From Chlorokybus atmophyticus (taxonomy: Eukaryota > Streptophyta > Chlorokybophyceae > Chlorokybales > Chlorokybaceae): a DNA stretch of 64,000 nucleotides. The stretch lies in assembly GCA_009103225.1 (NCBI GenBank), contig RHPI01002262.1, positions 350,317 through 414,316 of the forward strand. The letters run 5' to 3'. The notes under the pieces are model-generated. The model was given only the letters and a program-made list of their open reading frames with translations. It ran no database searches and was not told the DNA's origin. Shown in pieces: positions 54,756 to 64,000 of the stretch. A program made the translations under genes and the position numbers. Each line of letters opens with the position of its first letter. Position 1 is the stretch's first letter.

Positions 54756-57700
54756 GTCACAAAAAAGCAGTTCCAGGCGTGTCCAGCTTAGGCGTGATCC
54801 GAATGCTTTAAGGAAAGACTCAAATAAGCCTGTTACCAAGTACTTTGCAAGGGCAAGAGAGCTTCAGAAGGACCTTTTAAGCGTGGGCTGCCAGTTGCAG
54901 GGAGCTGAGCTTGTTTGGGCTATATTTTCTAGACTTCCAGACCTGCCAGAGTTTGACACCTTGATTACGGTGTTAGAAGGTCTTGACATTGATCCTACGT
55001 TGGATGAGGTGATGCCAAGGCTACTTCAAGTTGAGCGAAGGCTCAAGAAGAAGGAGGAGGCTTCAGATGCAGTCGCTTTTGCTGTTTACAAGCATGGTTA
55101 AAGCTCCAGACCCAGTTTAGGGGCTGGTTCTTCAGGCCAGAGCGGTTCTTCAGGGCAGGCGGTCACAAAAAGAAGAAACGCAAGTGCAGCTATTGTGGCA
55201 AGCTTGGGCATGATGTGGAGAAATGTTGGAAGAAGCATGGCAAGCCAGGAGAGGGGCAAAACAAGGAGAAACCCGTGGCTTTCACTACCAGTGCTTCAAT
55301 CCCTGTTCAGACCTGGGCTTTAGACTCGGGGGCTACTTCTCATATGACTGCTGACAGGTCTGCCTTTGTCACCTTCCAGACCCTGGACAAGCCCATGTTC
55401 GTGGGGTGCGCATTGAAGGGAAGCGTGATGGCTGCTTCTAGTCGGGGCAATGTCATCCTTGATTGCCAAGTTGAGGGGTCAACAAGGCAAGTCTAGCTCA
55501 AGGATTTTTTTTTTTGTGCTCGAGGTTGCTGCAAGTCTTCTCTCGGTCAAGGCTGCTGCTCGTGCTGGTGCTAAGATTGAGAGAATGTCTGCTCAGCTTT
55601 GACATAGGAGGTTTGGGCATTTACACTTTAATAATCTAGCGCGCTTGGTGAAGGAAGACATGGTGGAAGGGAGCAACCTCAGTTCTGAAGACTTCCAGGC
55701 TAAGAAAAGGTGTCCTATGCAGTCCTTGTGTCCCAGGAAAGCAGACCAGACCGCCTTTTCCTACCTCTTCTCACGTCAGTACGCGTTGCTTGGAGCTGGT
55801 CCATACGGATGTGTGCGGTCCCATGCCGGTGACATCTAAGGGCGGGAGCTTCAAATACTTTGTCACTTTCTTGGCCCCAAAAAGTCCGACTTTCTTATAC
55901 TATCATGGCTATCATAGTAAAGTCATCTAGGATGACTTCGGTAAATTGTCCGTGGTCGTGCCCTTAGCCTTGAAGTCAGATGCAGCTAAGACAGTTTTAG
56001 AGGTTTTTAAGCTTATAGAGACCCAGACAGGTCTGAAGGTTGCTGCAGTGCGCTTAGACCGTGGTGGGGAATTTGTCAACACTCTGCTGATGGACTATTA
56101 CGCCAAGAGAGGGATTAGGCATGAGATTACAGCACCCTACACTCCGGAGCAGAACGGGAAGGCGGAGAGGCTTAATCGCACGCTCTTGGAGAAGGTTCGG
56201 GCCATGTTGACTGATGCCAACATGGAGGACTGCATGTGGACGGACGCGTCGCTGGCTGCAAACTTTGTGCGCAACCGTTCCCCCGTGCGTTCTGAAGCCA
56301 AGACTCCGTGGGAGCTCTTCACGGGCGTAAGGCCTAATGTGAGCATGCTGAGGGTCTTTGGTTCTACTGCCTTTGTCCACGTACTCAAGCAGCAACGACA
56401 CAAGCTGGACAAAGTTAACCGGCGCGGCGTGTTCGTGGGGTATGAGACTGGTTTCCAGGCGCGGAGGGTCTTGCTGGATGACACTATGAAGGTTGTGGTG
56501 AGTCGTGACGTGACTTTTGCTGAGGGAGGAGTAGGAGCTGGAGTTTTAAGCGTTGACAACACCGTAGATGGCGCTGAGCCTTCGGGACCGAGTTTAGACC
56601 AGGTTCCTGGCAGTGTTTCAGACCAGGTCTTAAGGTCTTCAAGCCAGTTTTCTCCAGCCCAAAGTAACAAAAGCACTTCAGCTCCTGTCACCACAAAAGA
56701 CCAACACCAGCACTAAAAGTCTCAAGAGCAGGGGAGGAGGTGTCCTTTGCGTGAGAGGCGGGAGCCGAAAAGATTGATCAACTAAGCCATGGCTGCATCG
56801 GAGGCACTTAGGGCTTCAAGGAGCCTAGCACCTATGAGAAGGCACTTGCAGGTGCTGATGCAAATCTCTGAAAAAAGGCAATTGATGAGGAGATTGCTTC
56901 TTCGGAGGCTGAAGACTCTCGTCCCGGCTGACATTAGACCCATCTCGGTCAAGTGGGTTTACAAAATCAAGAAGGATGGGCAAGGTAACATTGAGCGCTA
57001 CAAGGTGAGGCTTGCCGCGAAGGGCTTTCTCCAGCAAGAGGGCATTAACTTTAATGAGGTCTTTGCTCCAGCTAGCAAGCACACACCATTTCGCACCATG
57101 CTGGCATTGGTGGTTGCTCAAGACCTAGAGCTGCACCGTCTTGATGTTAAGACCGCGTTCCTCCACGGCGAGCTCGAAGAGGACATGTTTATGCAACAAC
57201 CCAAGGGCTACCATGAGGGAGGTCCAGATGTGGCATGCAAGTTGTGAAGGCCTTGTATGGTCTTAAGCAAGCGCTCAGGGTTTGGCACATCCGCTTAAGC
57301 AAGGAGCTTGAGCTGCTGGGTTTTAGCCCCAGTACTTCAGACCCATAATTCTTTATCCATGGAGAGCTACACATTCTGTATGAAGGTGGAGTCATCGGAT
57401 GGAGCAGCAAGCTTCAGCCCACTGTCGCAGTGTCTACTGCAGAGTCGGAGTACATGGCTGCATCCTAGACAGTCAAGGAGGGGCTTTGGTTGCGCAAGCT
57501 GGTTGCAGACCTGGGTCTAGACCAGATTGTCGTTCCCGTGCACTGCGACAATCAAGGGGCTATTCGGCTCCTGAAGCACCCCATTGCTTCTAGTTGAGTC
57601 TAAGCATATTGATGTCATGCATCACTTTGTGCGGGAGCATGTGGCGCGTGGAGAGGTGGAGTTCATCTACTACAAGACCGAAAACATGCTTGCAGACTTT

Positions 57701-57762
57701 ATGACGAAGGTTTTGACCCCTGCCAAGTTTAATACCTGCTGCATGGGTTTAGGCATCTACTA
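54756..57762 (+). pseudogene. Copia-4, decayed and 5'-truncated
   Basis: Pieces in order are gag (KPVTKYFARARELQKDLLSV), CCHC CSYCGKLGHDVEKC, protease WALDSGATSHMTADR, pre-integrase HRRFGHLHFNNLARL, integrase RLDRGGEFVN and TPEQNGKAERLNRT, RT KWVYKIKKDGQGNIERYK and LDVKTAFLHGELEE. A deletion near 57350 removes YVDD and joins RT to RNase H (STAESEYMAAS, FMTKVLTPAKFN). A 57-base insertion sits in integrase at about 55873-55929. It is a different Copia lineage from Copia-1 to -3, judging by the protein differences. The 5' LTR and gag start are missing. Confidence 0.88.
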
Positions 57763-57779
57763 AGCTGCCTGCGTGGGAG

Positions 57780-57921
57780 TGTTGGAGTTTAGGACCAGGT
57801 TTAGCCGTCCTTAGACTTCAGTCAGCTCGGTCTAGCTAAGGACCCCTGACTTTGTACTTAGTAGACTCCAGACCTGACCGTTTCGTTGGAAACCGTCAGT
57901 CCTAACAGTTTAGACCGTTTA
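57780..57921 (+). repeat. Partial 3' LTR of Copia-4
   Basis: It starts TGTTGGAGTTTAGG right after the purine tract GCCTGCGTGGGAG and the RNase H end, and is cut at 57921 by gypsy-3. It is rich in TTTAGAC/TTTAGACC-like words. Confidence 0.75.
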
Positions 57922-58559
57922 TGTAACGATGCTCGTGCTCACATACACAGCACACAAGTCATACAACACATGTGTGCAGCTGAGCACAATCTTCACACCG
58001 GAACCTTGCCTTCACTCGCGCACGCACGCACGCGTCGAGCGCGCCCACGCACACGAACACTACTTCTCACGCCAAGCAAGAACGCAGCAGTGTGCCTTGG
58101 ACCACAACTCCCTCAAGCATGCACCAGCATACTCACAGCAGAGAGCAGAAAACAAAGTTGGTTGCCTTACACAGGTTTTTTCTATTTATACAAGCACTAG
58201 GAAGAAATAGCCTAATTAACAGGCATTTCATTATTCACTACCAAAACTAAAGGCAGGTCCAAGTGCAGGCTCCCCGCCACGCGCGTTGGGCCTTCGGCGG
58301 CTGTGTGACTGTGCAGTCCGCGTCACCTGGCACTGCACAGCGCATGTCCAGTCAGCGGCTGTGTCACAACCGCGTGGCAGGTGGGTCACGTCGCCGATTA
58401 GCTGCTGTCGAGCAGGTCGCAGGCGAGTCGCGCGCGGCAGCAGGGGCAGGCGCCACATGGGCTTAATAAAGCTCATAAAAGCCCTCATCAAGCCAGCAAA
58501 AAAGGCAAAATAAGTACTTTATGTACAATAAAATACAAAAAATGCCCCAGGCTGTTACA
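57922..58559 (-). repeat. 3' LTR of gypsy-3
   Basis: This is preceded on the minus strand by a strong purine tract (CCCCCGGGGGGGAAGGGG, 58578-58561 region). The pol stop codon TAA (58557-58555) is formed by the first bases of the LTR itself (TGTAACAG). Confidence 0.92.
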
Positions 58560-59076
58560 CCCCTTCCCCCCCGGGGGAGCTTCGTCCTCGAAGCTGACGA
58601 CTGCCTCCTCTGGCCTTGTAGTCTTGCAAGACCTGTTTGGCATTGGTAAAGCTCTCCTCGGGCTCGTATGTCGCCTCGTGCATTGGATAGCCACGCCACT
58701 TCACTCAATACTTGCGCACGCCTCGGATCAGCTTGTCCGTGACAATTGCTTCCACTTCCCACTCAGCCTCACCTTCACGAACCACATCTGGAGGCGGACG
58801 AGCTGGTGGCTCCCCTCGATAACCTTTAAGAAGCGAGACATGAAAAACAGGGTGCACATGCATGGTATTGGGCAGCTCCAGCTTGTAGGCCACCTTCGAG
58901 ATGACCTTGATCACTTTAAAGGGCCCAAACCATCGCTCACTCAGCTTGCGCACCCCCGTGACCAGCTGCACATGCTTGGTTGAAAGCATTACAAGGTCAC
59001 CCTCCTCGAACACAACATCCTTGCGACGCGCATCGGCGTATTGCTTTTGCCGGTTTTGCGCCACAAGCGGAGCCTC
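58555..59076 (-). pseudogene. Gypsy-3 integrase C-end and chromodomain, behind in-frame TGA stops
   Basis: In the same frame as pol, after a TGA at 59079-59077, the sequence continues PLVAQNRQKQYADARRKD, FEEGDLVMLSTKHVQL and FGPFKVIKVISKVAYKLELP, the usual end of gypsy integrase. It then enters a chromodomain, EWEVEAIVTDKL...RGVRKY, a second TGA (58707-58705), then VKWRGYPMHEATYEPEESF. Chromodomains bind methylated histones and steer integration in chromoviruses. Both stops are TGA and could be CGA mutations. Without readthrough, this copy makes no chromodomain. Confidence 0.88.
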
Positions 59077-62000
59077 TCAAGCTGCCTTGGTAATGTCGGC
59101 ACACCTTTCAAGAAAGCCGTCCACGGCCTCCACATCTGAACTTTGCATGCTAGGCACCCACGCCGTCAATGGCGTCAATGGATGTTGCCCATAGTTCATA
59201 AGGAAAGGTGTCACGCCCGTGCTTGCACTCTTGTGGTTGTTAATGGTGAACTCAATCAGCTCCAGCATGTCTCCCCAATTGTCTTGGCGGCTGTTCACAT
59301 AGCACCGTAGCATGTCTTCGATGACGCGGTTGGCGCGCTCCGTTTGGCCGTCCGTTTCAGGGTGGTACGCGGTGCTGAACTTCAAGCTCGTGCCTAGAGT
59401 TGCGTGGAGAGCTCTCCAAAAGTTGCCAGTAAACCGCGGGTCTCTATCACTGATAATGCTTCTGGAAAGGCCATGAGAGCGCACCACATGCTTGATGAAC
59501 AACTTGGCAGCCTCGGGAGCTGTGCAAGTCTCCGTACATGGCGCCAATCGCACCATTTTGCTAGTCTTGTCCACAAACACCAAGATAGCATCATGCCCTT
59601 CACGTGTCCGTGGCAGCCCCGTGATGAAGTCAAGAGTAACTTGCTCCCACTTCGTCAAAGGTATCGGCAATGGTTGGAGCAGCCCACTGGCGCGTTGATT
59701 GCTCGCCTTCACCCTTTGACAAGTGTCGCACAATGCCACATAGTCCTTAACGTCACGATGCATCTCCGACCAGAAAAATTTCTGTTTCAACAAGGCTAGT
59801 GTCCGTTCCAGCCCTTGATGACCAGCCATTGGCACATCATGCGCTTCCTTCATCAATGCCACGCGCATGTGCGCAATGTTGGGTATGTACATGCGATCGC
59901 CATGCCATAGCAGCCCGTCCTTCAATGCCCAAAGGCCGCTATGTTCAGTCCCATTCTCCAACGCCTCAATGGTCTTCTCCCCCACCGCGTCCTCATGCAA
60001 TAAGGCACGGATCTGGTCAAGCCACTTGGGCTGCACTTGCACCACCGTTTCAAGCGCGTTGAGTTGACGGCTTAATGCGTCCGCAACCTTATTTGAAGAG
60101 CCCGGCTTGTACTTCACTTCAAAGTCGAAGAGTTGGAAGAACTCGAGCCAACGAGCTTGCCGCCGTGAGAGGTGAGGCTGCGCTTGAAGGTACCTTAATG
60201 GCGAGTGGTCCGTCTCAAGTGTGAACCGCTTGCCTTCAAGGAAACAACGCCATTGCTGTAGCGCTAGCACCTGCGCCAGCAATTCCTTCTCATGAACGGG
60301 GTAGTTGAGCGCAGCCCCGCTCATCTTCTTGCTGAAATAGGCCACCGGTTGCAAGCCGTTGCCGTGATCCTGCTGCAAAACAGCCCCAATAGCCTTGTCG
60401 GACGCATCACACGCCACCACAAAGGGCAATTGCATGTTGGGATGCAGCAGCACGGGAGCCGATGTCAGGGCCTCTTTCAAGTCGGAAAATGCCTTTGTTG
60501 CAGCCTCCGACCAGCTCCAAGCCACCCCCTTCCTCAACAATGCCGTCAATGGTGCCGCCAAGTGCGAAAAGCCCTTTACAAACTTACGATAGTAGCCGGC
60601 AAGCCCTAGGAACGACATGACACCCTTCACGTCCTTCGGGGCAGCCCAATCGCGCACCGCGGCAAGCTTGCTTGGATCTGCCTTGATTCCTTGCTTGGAT
60701 ACAATGTGGCCAAGGTATTCTACCTCTTCAAGCAAGAAGCGGCACTTGTTGAGCTGAGCAAACAACTTGTGTGTACGTAAACGCTGCATCACCTCGTGTA
60801 GCAATGCCACGTGCTCTCTCTTGCTCTTTGTGTACACAAAGATGTCGTCGAGGTACACTAGCACGCCCTTGCCAATCAGATCAGCAAAGACCTCATTCAT
60901 CAAGGTTTGAAAGGTTGCCGGAGCGTTTGTCATGCCAAAGGACATCACCAACCACTCATAGTGGCCATAGCGAGTGTTGAAAGCCGTCTTCTCAACGTCT
61001 TCGGGCGCAACACGGATCTGATGGTAGCCACCAGCTAGGTCCAAGCTTGAGAAGAACTCAGCACCCTCGAGCTGCTCCAACAACTCATCAATGCGTGGCA
61101 AAGGGAACACATTCTTCTTGGTGATGTTGTTGAGTGGCCGATAGTCGATGCACATGCGCAAGGCTCCGCTCTTCTTACGTACAAATAGGATAGGTGCACC
61201 GTAAGGAGACTTGTTGTGCCTGATGTACCCACGTTGTAGAAGGTCCTTGACTTGGCTCCTCGCCTCTTCGAGTTCAGCCGGAGACAACTTGTACACCGGT
61301 CGGTACGGCGGCTTGTGCACGCCCTCTATCAGTTCCACACGGTGATCAACACTTCGCGTGGGTGGCAGACCAGCTGGTAGCCCATCCACCATGACGTCTT
61401 TGAACTCTTCAAGCAACCTCTGCACCTCGGGGTCCTTCGAACTCTCCGAACCAGTGCCGACCAGCTCCAAGTCCGACTTGGGAGGTGTCTCACGCACCAT
61501 GCACAGCCATGCATCCTTCACATTGTTCCCGGACCAGATCTGCTCCATCTTGGTCTTAGAAACTTGTGACACCAGCTCTGGAACCCCTCCCCTTGAGCTA
61601 GAAGCATGTTGTGGTGCAGCTTGCTGGCGCGCCGTCGTGTCGTGCGCGTCACGCGCATGCAGCACATTGCTAGCAGCCTCGACGCAGCTCACACGCTCTT
61701 GAACCACACACGCGCCTTGCATTGAAGCATTGAAGCACATCAAAACCTCACCACCAGCTTCCGGGGTAGTGAGCACCCGCTTCCTCCAATCAATGGCGGG
61801 GTTATGTGACCAAAGCCAAGGCAGCCCCAAAATGCCATCAAAGCCGTTGTTCAGCTCGATGCAGCAAAACCGTAGGCGATCCTTCATCATCCCCACGTGC
61901 ATTTCAAGCTCTTTGCTTTGCTTGGAAGCTCCTCCTGCTGGCGCATAGCCGTCCGCTAGAGCCACCGAGCCGGCATTTGCCCATGACAACCACTTGTGCC

Positions 62001-62280
62001 GACGCGCAACCTCACGACTCATGAAATTGCTGTTCGCGCCGCAATCCACCAGCATCTTGCACTCCATCCATGGCCCATTGCCCTCACGGATCAGAGCCAT
62101 GACTCCCAACAGCTGCCTCGCCTTGTCGGGCACTCGAACCATACCGCTTTGCGTTGCCGTTGCGCACATGCCGCCAACCGTCAACAACGCTTCCACGCCA
62201 GCCGCTGGACATTCAACATCATAGTGAGGCTGCATCACCACCTCAGCAGGAGCCTCTCCAGCTACTGAGGTGAGCCGTTT
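59077..62280 (-). CDS. Gypsy-3 pol: protease, RT, RNase H, integrase
   Basis: The frame is open from the slippery site to a TGA at 59079-59077, with 1,054 residues counted from 62241. Protease shows MLVDCGANSNFMS at about 63-75, with Cys in place of the usual Ser/Thr. RT (about 330-510) shows LRMCIDYRPLNNITKKN, MSFGMTNAPATFQ and YLDD at 463-466. RNase H shows VACDASDKAIGAVL, HEKELLA and TDHSPLRYL. The H2C2 module has HQGLERTLALLKQ...CDTC (about 808-841). The integrase triad is D871, D932 and E968, with exact D35E spacing. It lacks its own ATG near the start and is best read as a gag-pol fusion made by -1 frameshifting. Its C-terminal end is truncated by the TGA. Confidence 0.92.
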   Translation of the reverse strand, partial: KRLTSVAGEAPAEVVMQPHYDVECPAAGVEALLTVGGMCATATQSGMVRVPDKARQLLGVMALIREGNGPWMECKMLVDCGANSNFMSREVARRHKWLSWANAGSVALADGYAPAGGASKQSKELEMHVGMMKDRLRFCCIELNNGFDGILGLPWLWSHNPAIDWRKRVLTTPEAGGEVLMCFNASMQGACVVQERVSCVEAASNVLHARDAHDTTARQQAAPQHASSSRGGVPELVSQVSKTKMEQIWSGNNVKDAWLCMVRETPPKSDLELVGTGSESSKDPEVQRLLEEFKDVMVDGLPAGLPPTRSVDHRVELIEGVHKPPYRPVYKLSPAELEEARSQVKDLLQRGYIRHNKSPYGAPILFVRKKSGALRMCIDYRPLNNITKKNVFPLPRIDELLEQLEGAEFFSSLDLAGGYHQIRVAPEDVEKTAFNTRYGHYEWLVMSFGMTNAPATFQTLMNEVFADLIGKGVLVYLDDIFVYTKSKREHVALLHEVMQRLRTHKLFAQLNKCRFLLEEVEYLGHIVSKQGIKADPSKLAAVRDWAAPKDVKGVMSFLGLAGYYRKFVKGFSHLAAPLTALLRKGVAWSWSEAATKAFSDLKEALTSAPVLLHPNMQLPFVVACDASDKAIGAVLQQDHGNGLQPVAYFSKKMSGAALNYPVHEKELLAQVLALQQWRCFLEGKRFTLETDHSPLRYLQAQPHLSRRQARWLEFFQLFDFEVKYKPGSSNKVADALSRQLNALETVVQVQPKWLDQIRALLHEDAVGEKTIEALENGTEHSGLWALKDGLLWHGDRMYIPNIAHMRVALMKEAHDVPMAGHQGLERTLALLKQKFFWSEMHRDVKDYVALCDTCQRVKASNQRASGLLQPLPIPLTKWEQVTLDFITGLPRTREGHDAILVFVDKTSKMVRLAPCTETCTAPEAAKLFIKHVVRSHGLSRSIISDRDPRFTGNFWRALHATLGTSLKFSTAYHPETDGQTERANRVIEDMLRCYVNSRQDNWGDMLELIEFTINNHKSASTGVTPFLMNYGQHPLTPLTAWVPSMQSSDVEAVDGFLERCADITKAA

Positions 62281-63308
62281 CCCGGCTGCAACATCTCCTC
62301 CTCCACCATGTTCACGCGTCCACCGCTGCGAGCGTTGCGGGCATGTGCAGCAGACTTTGCCTTATAGATAGGGCAGTTGGAGCGCACGTGATCAGCAGAA
62401 GAGCACTCCCAGCACTTCCGAACAGCCTTGGCAGCCTCCCGACCCTTTGGGGCCTTCATAGCAACATGGAGCGCACCCAATTCCATTAGAGTTGGTCCAA
62501 AGCCAGCCCCCTGAGCTGCTGCAGCTCCCGAACCAGCCCCAACAGATGCGTATGAGCGATACGAACCTCCACGGAAGTGATTGTAATGTCCACGGTCAGT
62601 GTTTTTGGCAGCCCCCTTGAAGTACAACACGTCCGTGCGCTCAGCAATGCGAATGGCCTCCGCGAGAGTCTTGGCGTCACGAAGCTCAACTTCCTTGCGA
62701 CAAAGAGTCTTCAACCCGCGCGTGTAGCGGTCCAGCTGCTCCTCCTCAGTCATGTTCGGTACAGAGAGCACAAGACGCTGAAACGCAGAGGTATAGGCCA
62801 TCACGGACTGCGTTTGCACAAGCGTAGAGAGCTGGTCGCGTGCCGTCTTCACACTCTCCACCGGTACGAACTGTTTCTTCACCTCAGCAGCCAGCTCAGC
62901 CACGGTAGTGAAAGGAACCTCAAGACCAGCTTCCACACGAGCACAACGATGACGCCACCACACAAGTGCAGCTCCCTCAAAGAAAGTAGCAGCCACATCG
63001 ACACGGAGATGTATAGGTACCTCGGTGAGCTTTAACCATGTCGAAACGGCAAACACCCACTCCTCCACACAGTCACCGTCCCTCTGACCCTTGAATGGCT
63101 TTGGTTTTGGTAGCTTCACATGACGAGAGGCTGATGGGGCAACCACAGGAGCTGTAACGGGCGTGGACGCGCGCGCTTGCGCCATGGCTTGTTGAAATTG
63201 TGCCACTTGAGCTTGGGCAGATGCTTGGACACGTTGCAGCTCCTCATGAGCAGCTACCAGCACTTGCTGAAGCTCCACAACACGTGCATCATCCATGGTA
63301 GCGTCCAT
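62262..63308 (-). CDS. Gypsy-3 gag
   Basis: The protein is 348 residues from ATG at 63308 (MDATMDDARVVELQQVL). An N-terminal coiled-coil-like stretch rich in Gln/Ala (to about 50) precedes the Retrotrans_gag core (KPKPFKGQRDGDCVEEWVFA, then FFEGAALVWWRH). A CCHC knuckle CWECSSADHVRSNC lies near residue 300. The frame ends just after the slippery heptamer. It is preceded by the 5' leader with the tRNA primer site. Confidence 0.93.
   Translation of the reverse strand: MDATMDDARVVELQQVLVAAHEELQRVQASAQAQVAQFQQAMAQARASTPVTAPVVAPSASRHVKLPKPKPFKGQRDGDCVEEWVFAVSTWLKLTEVPIHLRVDVAATFFEGAALVWWRHRCARVEAGLEVPFTTVAELAAEVKKQFVPVESVKTARDQLSTLVQTQSVMAYTSAFQRLVLSVPNMTEEEQLDRYTRGLKTLCRKEVELRDAKTLAEAIRIAERTDVLYFKGAAKNTDRGHYNHFRGGSYRSYASVGAGSGAAAAQGAGFGPTLMELGALHVAMKAPKGREAAKAVRKCWECSSADHVRSNCPIYKAKSAAHARNARSGGRVNMVEEEMLQPGNGSPQ
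62277..62283 (-). promoter_or_regulatory. -1 ribosomal frameshift site GGGAAAC
   Basis: On the minus strand the gag frame reads CCG GGA AAC, so GGGAAAC is a canonical X XXY YYZ heptamer in the zero frame. It lies about a dozen bases before the gag stop (TAG at 62264-62262). After a -1 slip the frame is open into pol (RLTSVAGEAPAEVVMQ...). I did not establish a downstream pseudoknot. Confidence 0.75.
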
Positions 63309-63380
63309 AAACAGAAAAATACCTCACACACTAAAAAGATAGTTAATATCCCCTTAAAACAAGAAACCCAACCCCTCCAA

Positions 63381-63394
63381 GGGCTCCGATACCA
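63381..63394 (-). other. Primer binding site of gypsy-3
   Basis: The minus strand reads TGGTATCGGAGCCC one base after the 5' LTR. This resembles the common plant-type site complementary to the 3' end of tRNA-Met (TGGTATCAGAGC), so priming by a tRNA 3' end is expected. This differs from the half-tRNA site used by the Copia elements here. Confidence 0.75.
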
Positions 63395-63395
63395 C

Positions 63396-64000
63396 TGTAA
63401 CGATGCTCGTGCTCACATACACAGCACACAAGTCATGCAACACATGTGTGCAGCTGAGCACAATCTTCACACCGGAACCTTGCCTTCACTCGCGCACGCA
63501 CGCACGCGTCGAGCGCGCCAACGCACACGAACACTACTACTTCTCACGCCAAGCAAAAACGCAGCAGTGTGCCTTGGACCACAACTCCCTCAAGTATGCA
63601 CCAGCATACTCACAGCAGAGAGCAAAAAACAAAGTTGGTTGCCTTACACAGGTTTTTTCTATTTATACAAGCACTAGGAAGAAATAGCCTAATTAACAGG
63701 CATTTCATTATTCACTACCAAATCTAAAGGCAGGTCCAAGTGCAGGTTCCCCGCCACGCGCGTTGGGCCTCCGGCGGCTGTGTGACTATGCAGTCCGCGT
63801 CACCTGGCACTGCACAGCGCGTGTCCAGTCAGCGGCTGTGTCACAACCGCGTGGCAGGTGGGTCACGTCGCCGAATTAGCTGCTGTCGAGCAGGTCGCAG
63901 GCGAGTCGCGCGCGGCAGTAGGGGCAGGCGCCACATGGGCTTAATAAAGCTCATATAAGCCCTCATCAAGCCAGCAAAAAAGGCAAAATAAGTACTTTAT
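63396..64000 (-). repeat. 5' LTR of gypsy-3, cut by window end
   Basis: It begins TGTAACGATGCTCG like the left LTR and follows it to the last base of the window, about 34 bases short of full length. Differences from the left LTR are scattered substitutions and two small indels. Confidence 0.92.

Larger units (their letters stand above)
57922..64000 (-). mobile_element. Gypsy-3, nearly intact chromodomain-type Ty3/gypsy
   Basis: The left LTR is 57922-58559 (638 bases, TGTAACG...GTTACA). The right LTR starts at 63396 and runs off the window. They differ at roughly 14 positions over the overlap. The interior has gag, a -1 frameshift site, pol with protease, RT, RNase H and integrase, and a chromodomain tail. 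It is inserted in the Copia-4 LTR; the left flank is TTTAT and the right flank is outside the window. Confidence 0.93.

Noticed and set aside
59077-59079. TGA as selenocysteine codon in gypsy-3 pol
   Set aside because: No SECIS-like element was identified, and TGA from a CGA mutation is simpler.

Overview
The window reads as nuclear DNA of a plastid-bearing, ciliated eukaryote, most plausibly a green alga. The evidence is a BBSome gene (BBS4), a YGGT/YLMG gene with a transit-like N-terminus, short exons with GT-AG introns full of GT/CA microsatellites, and abundant Copia and Ty3/gypsy elements. I cannot place the species.

About 1-17.1 kb is a gene-bearing part, with all four genes on the minus strand. 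They are BBS4 (9 exons, 320-3301), a cationic amino acid transporter (9 exons, 4151-8480), a signal-peptide, Cys-rich, single-pass membrane protein of unrecognised family (11 exons, 10376-13826), and a YLMG protein (4 exons, 15694-17134). For each one I traced every splice junction by hand and the reading phases close from ATG to stop. A roughly 0.5-kb inverted duplication of the BBS4 promoter and first exon flanks the transporter gene.

About 18-64 kb is a nested retrotransposon cluster. Its oldest layer is a minus-strand Ty3/gypsy family whose order is LTR, gag (two zinc knuckles, Asn/Gly-rich linker), protease, C5-cytosine DNA methyltransferase (DNMT), RT-RNase H, integrase, PHD finger, LTR. 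Two members sit in tandem and share one LTR (47121-48566). This host was then hit by: a Copia LTR insertion followed by tandem triplication of a 2,725-bp Copia/gypsy hybrid unit (23094-30130); a solo LTR inside the DNMT (31230-31731, TSD TGTCC); Copia-1 (34554-44396), which itself holds the intact, very young Copia-2 (37222-42204, identical LTRs, TSD GATGA); a TRIM (45474-45981, TSD GGTCT); a hAT-like MITE inside the shared LTR (47837-48403, 8-bp TSD); and Copia-3 (48572-53566, TSD AAGCC). To the right lie the integrase-PHD end of the second gypsy, a decayed Copia-4, and a nearly intact gypsy-3 with chromodomain and a -1 frameshift site (57922 to past the window end).

The most notable system is the retrotransposon that couples its own cytosine methyltransferase to an integrase-linked PHD finger. 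DNMT-bearing retrotransposons are, to my knowledge, already reported in a few eukaryotes. The DNMT plus PHD combination, and its presence next to elements bearing CGA-to-TGA nonsense changes, is what deserves a second look.
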